NCBI RefSeq assembly: GCF_900102135.1
Contig: NZ_FMVJ01000002.1
Span: 397,709 to 461,708, forward strand
Source: Microvirga guangxiensis
Lineage (GTDB): Bacteria > Pseudomonadota > Alphaproteobacteria > Rhizobiales > Beijerinckiaceae
Reading direction: 5' to 3'
Length of the DNA: 64,000 nucleotides
In this document: positions 56,727 through 63,185 of the stretch, piece after piece
Layout of the letters: each line of letters begins with the position of its first letter
How positions within the stretch are numbered: position 1 is the stretch's first letter
Position numbers and translations under genes: made by a program
The notes under the pieces: model-generated
Database searches by the model: none
Seen by the model: only the letters and a program-made list of their open reading frames with translations
Told to the model about the DNA's origin: nothing

Positions 56727-56751
56727 AAAAAGGCCCGCCGGAAGGCGGGCC
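56727..56751 (-). terminator. Intrinsic terminator between the lipoprotein and capsid genes
   Basis: On the minus strand GGCCCGCC-TTCC-GGCGGGCC is followed by TTTTT: a perfect 8-bp GC stem, tetraloop and U tract. It lies after the lipoprotein gene (stop 56778) and before the capsid ATG (56687). A transcript from upstream must read through it to make capsid unless a separate promoter exists in the 39-bp gap, where I see none. Confidence 0.93.
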
Positions 56752-56777
56752 CATTGCTTCCCGGTGACGGGAATTGA

Positions 56778-56990
56778 TTAGCGGCGGCGAGCGCGGCGCG
56801 TGTTCGCTTCCACATTGTTGGAAACGGTCGGACCAACGGCAGCGCCGACGGCTCCGCCGACGATCGCACCGGGCGGGCCTGCCACAGCGCCGACACCGGC
56901 GCCGACCGCAGCGCCGCCGACGCGTTCCTCAGTGGTGGTGCAGGCCGCGGCCGCCAGGCCGATGAGGGCGACGAAAGCGAGCTTCTTCAT
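56778..56990 (-). CDS. Small glycine-zipper lipoprotein within the GTA
   Basis: 70 residues. MKKLAFVALIGLAAAAC is a lipoprotein signal with Cys17 as the lipidation site. It is followed by a glycine-zipper (GGAAVGAGVGAVAGPPGAIVG) and a basic RRARRR end. The Shine-Dalgarno sequence GGGAGG is excellent. It reads in the GTA direction between g4 and g5 and ends at the terminator. Such proteins insert in or coat the outer membrane. It is not part of the RcGTA core, so it looks like a moron. Confidence 0.85.
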   Translation of the reverse strand: MKKLAFVALIGLAAAACTTTEERVGGAAVGAGVGAVAGPPGAIVGGAVGAAVGPTVSNNVEANTRRARRR

Positions 56991-57086
56991 GAAAAACCTC
57001 CCGGGAAAGCGGACGGCATCACGGGCATCGCCCGCAGCGTCCGCATCCCCGCGGGCTTGCATGTAACGCGCACGCTTGGCCAAGGT

Positions 57087-57626
57087 TCAGGAAAATAATC
57101 GAGCCGCGCTGGCGCGAATGGAGGAGGCTAGGTTTTTCGGCATCTGCTTGACGGTCTCGACGCGCGCTCCCGGCAGCATCGGAAAGGTCACGACGGAGAT
57201 CTCCCACAGGTCGAGCTTTTCGAGCCGCCGCAAGCCGGTCGGCCGTTCCGCCCTCGCCCGCTCCACCCGAAAGCCAATCGACAAGCCGTCCACCGCACCC
57301 TCGCGCATGAGCGCGTGAATATCCCGCGCCCGCTCGACCGCGAGGTTGAGCTTGCCGCGCACCCGAAGGCCGCGCCGGTCCTCCTCGATGGAGAGCCAGC
57401 GGCCGATAGGCGTTGCGGGGTCGTGCTGCCAGAGCAGCCTCACCGCACTCGCATCGCGCTTCTTCAGGCTTTCCGCAAACGCGCCCGGCATGACCACATC
57501 CTTGCCGAGATCGGCCACGCCGAACAGGCTGGCATAACCTTCGAACATGCCGTCCACATCGACGGCATTCAGGGGCTCGCCGAGAAACTTCATCTCCTGC
57601 GTGATGGGAATGGCCCCAGGTTTCAT
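57087..57626 (-). CDS. GTA prohead protease (g4, HK97 family)
   Basis: 179 residues. The start of the conserved part is FEGYASLFGVADLGKDVVMPGAF. The catalytic His lies in LLWQHDPATPIGRW and the Ser in GAVDGLSIGFRV. It removes the capsid scaffold. ATG at 57626 (57593 is a later alternative); the frame extends upstream to 57827 through the 49-codon gene and g3.5. Confidence 0.92.
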   Translation of the reverse strand: MKPGAIPITQEMKFLGEPLNAVDVDGMFEGYASLFGVADLGKDVVMPGAFAESLKKRDASAVRLLWQHDPATPIGRWLSIEEDRRGLRVRGKLNLAVERARDIHALMREGAVDGLSIGFRVERARAERPTGLRRLEKLDLWEISVVTFPMLPGARVETVKQMPKNLASSIRASAARLFS

Positions 57627-57772
57627 GCCCTTGCTCCACGAGGAGGCCTGGGCGGCTTGGCGTCGAGCTTTTCGAGCTGCCGCACGAAGTCGCGGAACAC
57701 GAGCGATGAGAGGCTCTGCCCATTTCGCTCGGATCGGGGCTTCCGGGCAGGACGGGGCGAGGATCGGATCAT
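57623..57772 (-). CDS. 49-residue basic protein gene between g3.5 and g4
   Basis: Too short for usual gene finders. ATG at 57772 overlaps the g3.5 stop (TCATGA) and its TGA overlaps the g4 start (GCATGA), so it is translationally coupled on both sides; GGAG lies 7 nt before the start. The protein begins MIRSSPRPARKPRSERNGQ, contains a helix LSSLVFRDFVRQLEKLD and ends with a PPRPPRGARA tail. It is Arg/Pro-rich and basic. Not a known GTA core gene by my recognition. Confidence 0.8.
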   Translation of the reverse strand: MIRSSPRPARKPRSERNGQSLSSLVFRDFVRQLEKLDAKPPRPPRGARA

Positions 57773-57969
57773 GAAGGTTCTCCCGTATGACGGCGGTTGA
57801 AGAGGGACAGCTCGCGCACGAACTCATCGAAGCGCCGGTTGGCCGCGAACAGGTCGCGAAGGGTCATGGCAAGCAACGTGGAAGCCCCGCTCGCCCAGAC
57901 GAAAAGGGCGAGGTGAGCCAGATCGCCCCGGCTGATGACAGCCTCGGCGACCTTGTCGAAAATGTTCAT
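57769..57969 (-). CDS. GTA g3.5-like small membrane protein
   Basis: 66 residues. FDKVAEAVISRGDLAHLALFVWASGASTLLAMTL holds one transmembrane helix (about 17-36) in the position of RcGTA orf3.5 (between portal and prohead protease). The C terminus RRFDEFVRELSLFNRRHT is amphipathic. ATG at 57969 with GAGAA upstream. Confidence 0.8.
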   Translation of the reverse strand: MNIFDKVAEAVISRGDLAHLALFVWASGASTLLAMTLRDLFAANRRFDEFVRELSLFNRRHTGEPS

Positions 57970-58072
57970 TGTTTGTTCTCATAAAAACCTCGGGCGATTC
58001 CTGGGGCGATAGCTCAAGAACAGCGCCTGAGGAGAAATGCCCCCATCAGGTTGGAAGGGTTGGCCGCAGGTC

Positions 58073-59257
58073 TCAGGCCTGATTCCGGCTGGATGTGAGA
58101 GAGGCCGAGGCAGGCTTGCGTCCATAGCCCACCGCCTCGCGCTTCTCGTCATCCGTGAGAAACGATGCCGTCGAGACGCGGCGCCACAGGCTTTCGCGCT
58201 CATCGGCCAAAGCCTCGATGGCATCGAGGTCGGGTTCGAGCTGCAGCGCCTCGCCGAAACCGGGCGAGAGCCATTGCGCAAAGGCCTCCATGGTTCGCTT
58301 CGCCAGCGGAATCACGGTCTGGCGGTAGAAGGCGCGGTTGGCCTCCGCGTAATTGGCATGCGTGCTGTCGCCCGGAAGTCCCAGCACCAGCGGAGGTACT
58401 CCGAACGCCAGGGCGATCTCCCGCGCAGCGGAGGCTTTCGCCTCCACGAAGTCCATCTCCTTCGGCGAGAGCGACAAGGGCTTCCAGTCGAGGCCGCCCT
58501 CGAGAAGCAGCGGCCGCCCTGCATTGGATGCACCCTGATAATTGGTTTCGAGCTCGCCTTTCAGCCGGTCGAACTGCGCGTCGGTGAGCGTCGCACCGCC
58601 GACGACGAGCGCGCCCGACGGACGGGCTGCGTTGTCGAGCAGCGCCTTGTTCCAGGCTCCCGCCGCGTTGTGAATGTCGAGCGCGGTTGCCGCCGCTTCC
58701 ATAGGCGACAATCCGTAATGATCATCCGCCGGATGGAACAGAGTCAGATGCAGGATCGGCTGAGCGGACTCGGACATGGTGAAACGGATGGTCTCCGTTC
58801 CGACATTGTATTCGTAGGCGGCAGGCCACCCGTCCGCGCCCGGAACCACGCGCATCCGATCAGGCCGCAAGGCATAGAGTTCGGACGGCGCACCATCGAC
58901 GCCAACCGCCTCCACATATGCGTTGCCCGACACCATGAGATGCCCATAAACGCTTTCGAGAAAACGCTGCCCGCCCTCCCGCGCATTCGGCCGCGCCATG
59001 AGCGACAGCAGCGGATGCGCATCCAGGTCGCGCCCCTCATGCTTCAAGGTCAGCGGGAGCGATGCGGCAGCTTCCGCGACGAGGCGCACCGCGCGATGGA
59101 CGACGGCGTTCTTCTGAAATCCCTCGCGCGCCAGCGCCGCATAATCGCGCGGCGTCCACACGGCGCGGCCATCGAAATAGAACGCGACCGCCGAATGCGC
59201 GCGCGAGGCCTTAGCCTCAGGCGGGGCCTGAAACCAGCGGCTTAATTTGGTCAGCAT
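58073..59257 (-). CDS. GTA portal protein (g3, HK97 portal family)
   Basis: 394 residues. NAVVHRAVRLVAEAAASLPL, HPLLSLMARPN and GHLMVSGNAYVE are portal signatures, and PPLVLGLPGDSTHANYAEANRAFYRQTV is the conserved long-helix region. It forms the dodecameric gate through which DNA is packed. ATG at 59257 has AGGAG upstream. Confidence 0.95.
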   Translation of the reverse strand: MLTKLSRWFQAPPEAKASRAHSAVAFYFDGRAVWTPRDYAALAREGFQKNAVVHRAVRLVAEAAASLPLTLKHEGRDLDAHPLLSLMARPNAREGGQRFLESVYGHLMVSGNAYVEAVGVDGAPSELYALRPDRMRVVPGADGWPAAYEYNVGTETIRFTMSESAQPILHLTLFHPADDHYGLSPMEAAATALDIHNAAGAWNKALLDNAARPSGALVVGGATLTDAQFDRLKGELETNYQGASNAGRPLLLEGGLDWKPLSLSPKEMDFVEAKASAAREIALAFGVPPLVLGLPGDSTHANYAEANRAFYRQTVIPLAKRTMEAFAQWLSPGFGEALQLEPDLDAIEALADERESLWRRVSTASFLTDDEKREAVGYGRKPASASLTSSRNQA

Positions 59258-59617
59258 GAAAAGCTCCTGCCCAGGCTTGGGCCGATGAATGAAGACGCAT
59301 GGTTGCGTCGGAAAGGATGAACGCCCTTTGCCTGTTCAGAATGGCGATGATTTCAACACGGCTTGCCGAACAAACGTGCAGCTTGTCCGCAATCGTCATT
59401 AGACAGTCACGTCCATCGGGATAGTCTTGAGGCGTTGCGGGACGACTTGCGACATTCACGCGCCAGCCGATCGGCTCTCAGCCCTTGGCTGGCGCGACCA
59501 TCGGTTTCTCAGGCTCTGGCATCCCTCAACGGATGGCATGAGGCAGATGGCGAGGCGGACGGGCACGGATGGACTGCCCTCCGCCCGCCCTTTGCGCAAA
59601 CCGTGCGCTATCGCTCA
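59258..59617. other. 360-bp region between terminase and portal, with two hairpins
   Basis: I see no confident gene. A 60-codon minus frame from ATG 59399 runs into the portal start, but it has weak Shine-Dalgarno support and no recognised content. Two hairpins stand out: CGCGCCAGCC / GGCTGGCGCG (59459-59468 and 59487-59496, 10 bp perfect, 18-nt loop), and GGCGGA-C-GGGCA / TGCCCTCCGCC (59554-59565 and 59575-59585, 11 bp with one bulged C). Neither has a U tract on the minus strand. Confidence 0.5.
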
Positions 59618-61000
59618 TCACAGCATCCGCACGCGCGGTTCTTTTCTGTCTTGCAGCATCAATTCCGTGAGCGCCCAGACGAGCGCATCCATGCGATCCG
59701 GTGAACGGCCCGAGGTGAGCCCTCCCGGACCGAAATCGCACATCTCGTCCTCCAGCTCCGGAATCACGCCCACATGGCGTACGCGGCCCTGGGCGTAGAG
59801 CACGGACACCGGTTCCGCGCGCAGATATTTTCCGCGTGTGGCGCGCACGCTCATGACAGGCACGGACGGATCGACCTCGCGGATCACGTTGGTCGCCATC
59901 TCCCCGCCCTGGTTCGTCTCGACGATCAGGGCGTCGGCCTGAAGCCTTCGATAGAGCGCCACAGCCTTCGCCGCCCATTCGGGCGGCTTGAGGCCCGAGG
60001 CGGTTGCATCTTCCAGCACATATGCCATGCCGCCGTCATCCAATCCGGCTGCCACGATCCCGCACGCATCCGCGCGCTTTGAGGACGAGGCGGGCGGATC
60101 GACGGCAACGACGATCCGCATGAGCGGCGGTGCGGCATCGGCCCTGTTCCCTTCGATCACGTCGCGCGTCCAGAGTGCATCTGCGCGATCCTCGATGATG
60201 TCGCCATCGAGTTCCTGCCGCCCGAGCCGCGTGCCGGCGTAACGCCCGACAACGGCCTCGAGAAACACGGGCGCGAGATTGGCCGCGTTGTCCGCTGTTC
60301 TCACGCGCGACACCGCGACCGAGGGATCGGCGAGGAAGCGCTTCAGCAGCGGAATGGGACGCGTCGTCGTCACCATCTGGCGCGGATGCGCGCCGAGGCG
60401 CAGGCCGAATTGCAACATGTCCCAGGTTTCCTCCACGTGCTTCCACTTGGCGAGCTCGTCTGCCCATGCGGCCTCGAACTGGGGTCCGCGCAGAGAATCC
60501 GGATCCTCTGCCGAGAACACCTGAGCCACTGCCCCATTGGGCCATTCGAGCTTGCGCAGCGACGGCGACCAGGCTGGCCGCTCATGGCGGGGGTGGATCG
60601 CGAGAATGCCCGCGGGTCCCTCCACCATCACGTTGCGCGCGTCCGAGAACGTCTCCCCGATCAAGGCGATGCGCCGGTGCGGCGCTTGAGCGATATCGGG
60701 CTCGCCCAAGGCGATACTTCGCACCCATTCGGAACCGGCGCGCGTCTTTCCCGCCCCGCGCCCGCCTAGCATCAGCCAGATCGTCCAGGGGTCGTGATGA
60801 CGGCTCAGGCCAGGCAATCGCTGCTCGGGCCGGCAGAGGATGGGCCAGTAGCGAAGAAGCTGCTCCAGTTCGATTTTAGATAAGGAGGCCGTCGCTTCCG
60901 CGAGCTTCTTCTTCCGCGATAACCCGCTCAAGATGGCGAGCAAGCTCGTCGCGGAGCTCGTGGAGGCTGCGGGGCGTTTCGTCGTGATGCTCGGTTTCAT
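59618..61000 (-). CDS. GTA large terminase (g2)
   Basis: 460 residues. Walker A is MLGGRGAGKTRAGSEW near residue 80; Walker B/DE is AAWADELAKW near 180; the RNase H-like nuclease begins with VAVDPPASS near 300. It packs host DNA. The ATG at 61000 overlaps the small terminase by 125 bp; TTG at 60943 or 60931 would shorten the overlap and both keep the conserved LSKIELEQLL segment. Start uncertain, identity firm. Confidence 0.93.
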   Translation of the reverse strand: MKPSITTKRPAASTSSATSLLAILSGLSRKKKLAEATASLSKIELEQLLRYWPILCRPEQRLPGLSRHHDPWTIWLMLGGRGAGKTRAGSEWVRSIALGEPDIAQAPHRRIALIGETFSDARNVMVEGPAGILAIHPRHERPAWSPSLRKLEWPNGAVAQVFSAEDPDSLRGPQFEAAWADELAKWKHVEETWDMLQFGLRLGAHPRQMVTTTRPIPLLKRFLADPSVAVSRVRTADNAANLAPVFLEAVVGRYAGTRLGRQELDGDIIEDRADALWTRDVIEGNRADAAPPLMRIVVAVDPPASSSKRADACGIVAAGLDDGGMAYVLEDATASGLKPPEWAAKAVALYRRLQADALIVETNQGGEMATNVIREVDPSVPVMSVRATRGKYLRAEPVSVLYAQGRVRHVGVIPELEDEMCDFGPGGLTSGRSPDRMDALVWALTELMLQDRKEPRVRML

Positions 61001-61424
61001 CGAGCCTTGAACCTTCCTGCTCCATGAGCGCCCGTGCGGCCGTCAATGTCTTGGCATAAGAGGCCAGCGTCCGGGCGGTCCGGTCGTGATCGTCAATGGA
61101 TCCGCTGCGTTGCTCCTCCATGAGCGCGTTGATCTGCGAACGCGTGGCCCGCGCCAGGGACCGTGCGGCTTCGCGCAGAGACGACGCGACCGCCTTGGCC
61201 TCGATCTCGGGATCAGCCGGATCCTTTGCAGCCTTGCTCAACTCGTTCTGATTGAGCGCGGCAAGGCGGGGCGGCCATCCCCAACGCTGCCGCAGGCGAA
61301 CGAAGGTGCTGGAGCCGACGCCGAGATAGGCTGCTATGTCGTTCAGGGTGAGCTGAGGAGCGCTTACGTAATACGTGTAAGCCTGCTGCCGCTTCTCGTC
61401 GGGAATCTCGATTCTGGGATACAT
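60876..61424 (-). CDS. GTA small terminase-like protein (g1)
   Basis: 182 residues. The N terminus has a helix-turn-helix (LTLNDIAAYLGVGSSTFVRLRQRWGWP), and the rest is helical with many charged residues and coiled-coil character (LHELRDELARHLERVIAEEEAR). GTA g1 proteins are diverged small terminases. ATG at 61424 has no strong Shine-Dalgarno sequence. The upstream frame to 61511 runs through the terminator. Confidence 0.8.
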   Translation of the reverse strand: MYPRIEIPDEKRQQAYTYYVSAPQLTLNDIAAYLGVGSSTFVRLRQRWGWPPRLAALNQNELSKAAKDPADPEIEAKAVASSLREAARSLARATRSQINALMEEQRSGSIDDHDRTARTLASYAKTLTAARALMEQEGSRLDETEHHDETPRSLHELRDELARHLERVIAEEEARGSDGLLI

Positions 61425-61497
61425 CGCGCATCGTGCGGAAGAGAACCCGGCTTCGCCTGCTGGCCGACGCTCCCTGAGGGAAGCGTCATTGCCCAAC

Positions 61498-61526
61498 AAA
61501 AAACCGCCCAAGCGGCGCTTGAGCGG
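61498..61526 (-). terminator. Intrinsic terminator in the GTA leader
   Basis: On the minus strand CCGCTCAAG (61526-61518) pairs with CTTGGGCGG (61512-61504) over 9 bp with one G-T pair, loop CGCCG, followed by TTTTTT. It lies 74 bp before the g1 ATG and about 60 bp after the predicted promoter start, so it would stop transcripts before the GTA unless bypassed. Confidence 0.88.
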
Positions 61527-61581
61527 TGGAGGTCTTGCATACGAATGAAGCCGGGCGGGGTTTCATTCACACTTCGTCAGT

Positions 61582-61618
61582 GTTCATGTTTTGTACTCTA
61601 TCAGCGTCGCGCTGTCAA
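61582..61618 (-). promoter_or_regulatory. Probable GTA leader promoter with LexA-box-like operator
   Basis: On the minus strand a perfect -35 TTGACA (61618-61613) is separated by 17 bp from TACAAA (61595-61590), a 4/6 match to TATAAT. Overlapping the -10 is GTACAAAACATGAAC (61596-61582), one mismatch in 8 from the rhizobial LexA box GAAC-N7-GAAC. The promoter reads toward the leader terminator and g1. Confidence 0.6.
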
Positions 61619-61706
61619 GCGCAATTCAAGGGGCTGTGGATGAAGCTCGAGCCGACGCACTATCAAGCAAGGCAACATTCGATAGCCTCTCCCCTGCAGA
61701 TCTCCT

Positions 61707-62726
61707 TCAAAACACAACATCCATGACGATCATTTCGTGATCGGAGATCGGCCGCCCCTGCCCATCCACCGAAGGCACGATCCGGGGGTTTTGCGCCGAG
61801 ACGCCGCGCACGAAGAACCAATCGAGTTTTGCAAAAGGTCGCGGGTGGCTTTTTGAAGGACCATCGCGCTGAGTCGGCAGCGCAAGATTGGCTCCGGACC
61901 AGGAGAACCCTGCCGCGCCCAGATCGGCAAAGAGCGGTTCGTGTCGGGAAGGCTCTTCGAGAACGTGCCGCGCGCCCTCGTCCCTCGGCAATGCTTTCGT
62001 GTTGAAGTCTCCGCCGATGATGCAGGCCTCGTTCGGCGCGAGACGATCGAGAGCTTGCAGCAATTGCCTTACTTGCGACTGACGGTCGGCGGGATCCGTC
62101 TTGCTTTCGAGATGCAAACTCACGAACCACATGGGGCATGGACCGCCGACCATGCGTGCGGCGATCGCGATTCGCCCGCCGATCCGCCTCTGCGCTCCCT
62201 TGAAGCCGCTGAACCATCTGCCGCTTTCCTCGAGCGGAATCAGATGCGGGTGCTCGAAGGTCATGCGACTGACGATGGCATTGCCATGAAGGCTGCACGC
62301 ATTGCGTTCGCCTGCATGCCGCCGCATCTCCACGGCATCGCCGAGATCGAGTTCGACGAACTCGACGCCGTAGAGATAACCCTCCCCCGATGAGCCGATA
62401 AATTCGTGGATGGTGTGGCCGTTGCCGGACCGCGCCATTCCAACATCCACTTCGCTGAGGAGCAGTATGTCGATCGCTTCCCGATCCACGATCTGCCGAA
62501 CCGCATGAGGGTGCTTGAGGCGCTCGGAGTTCAGGGCTGCGATCCGCAAACGATCCGGGCAGGCAATCGGCTCTTTCGGAGATCGGATTTCGAGGGCGCG
62601 AAAGGCCTCAACCCGCGTCAAGAAATGCTCGTGCGCCAGCAAATCCTGCGCCGCCCGCGCTTCGTCCAAAAGCGTATCCGGCGGGCAAGGGAGAGTCTCG
62701 ACAGGGCAATTGATGATGGAACGCAA
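61707..62726 (-). CDS. Endonuclease/exonuclease/phosphatase-fold protein
   Basis: 339 residues. The EEP fold is visible: AALNSERL (metal-binding Asn), LLSEVDVGMARSGN (Glu), GNAIVSRM, SLHLESKTDPADRQSQV (His), GGDFNTKAL (Asp/Asn), KLDWFFVRG and a terminal SDHEMIVMDV (catalytic His). Members act on DNA, RNA or phospholipids; the substrate is not deducible. The start is probably TTG at 62726, following AGGGG; the frame extends to TTG 62753. Not part of the GTA by family. Confidence 0.85.
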   Translation of the reverse strand: MRSIINCPVETLPCPPDTLLDEARAAQDLLAHEHFLTRVEAFRALEIRSPKEPIACPDRLRIAALNSERLKHPHAVRQIVDREAIDILLLSEVDVGMARSGNGHTIHEFIGSSGEGYLYGVEFVELDLGDAVEMRRHAGERNACSLHGNAIVSRMTFEHPHLIPLEESGRWFSGFKGAQRRIGGRIAIAARMVGGPCPMWFVSLHLESKTDPADRQSQVRQLLQALDRLAPNEACIIGGDFNTKALPRDEGARHVLEEPSRHEPLFADLGAAGFSWSGANLALPTQRDGPSKSHPRPFAKLDWFFVRGVSAQNPRIVPSVDGQGRPISDHEMIVMDVVF

Positions 62727-62882
62727 GGCTCTACCCCTCCCCCCTCCGGTCAAACTTGGCAGATATGGCGGGCGGCGACATTCACGAGCGGGCTTGAGCG
62801 AAAAAATTCTGGATTAGGATTAGGAACTTTTTTGTCTTTTCCGAGTTATCGGAGCGCACATAAATATGCCGGGAGACGGCCC

Positions 62883-63041
62883 ATGATCGCTTGGGCTACA
62901 ATTGTTGCGCTTGTCATGGGCGCGCTTTTCTATGTCGCAGACCCTTCGACCTTCGCGAGAAGCGTTGCGGAGCTGGTCGGGGTTATCGCGCTTTTTGCAC
63001 TCGTCTGTGCAGCGGAAGTCTTCAGCGAACCTAAGAGCTGA
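62883..63041 (+). CDS. 52-residue membrane protein
   Basis: A short protein with two hydrophobic helices: IAWATIVALVMGALFYVA and VAELVGVIALFALVCAAEVF, joined by DPSTFARS. GGGAG lies 8 nt before the ATG at 62883. Too small for most gene finders. Family unknown. Confidence 0.65.
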   Translation: MIAWATIVALVMGALFYVADPSTFARSVAELVGVIALFALVCAAEVFSEPKS

Positions 63042-63185
63042 TTTTCTGAAGACGCTCTTGGGTTGGCATGCCAAACTCTGGCGCGTTAAGCACCCTTAAG
63101 ATTTTGTTCTAACTTGTTTTTCTAGGGGGCCTCTAGGTAAGTTCAAGGATTGCGCTCCATATGTAACGTGATTATATTTCAATAT
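63042..63185. other. Intergenic region before the final sensor gene
   Basis: 144 bp, AT-rich toward its end (TATATTTCAATAT at about 63173-63185). It probably holds the promoter of the PAS gene; no other feature seen. Confidence 0.4.

Larger units (their letters stand above)
41755..61424 (-). mobile_element. Gene transfer agent (GTA) structural cluster
   Basis: The head-to-tail order small terminase, large terminase, portal, g3.5, prohead protease, HK97 capsid, connector, adaptor, g8, tail tube, g10, g10.1, short tape measure, g12, g13, NlpC/P60, TIM-barrel tail protein matches the 15-kb RcGTA cluster of alphaproteobacteria. DUF2793 and a GH108 muramidase follow, as in rhizobial GTAs. There is no integrase, excisionase, replication protein or attachment-site repeat, and the tape measure is about 230 residues, so this is a GTA and not an active prophage. 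All core genes look intact. Confidence 0.92.

Noticed and set aside
59217..59399. 60-codon gene upstream of portal
   Set aside because: Weak ribosome site, no recognised content, and it overlaps the portal start by 41 bp; left as an uncertain region.
41755..61424. Active prophage
   Set aside because: No integrase, repressor, replication or attachment sites; tape measure very short; gene order is that of a GTA.
61364..61570. Leader peptide gene through the g1 terminator
   Set aside because: A GTG-started frame exists, but it overlaps g1 by 61 bp, lacks a Shine-Dalgarno sequence and shows no regulatory codon run.
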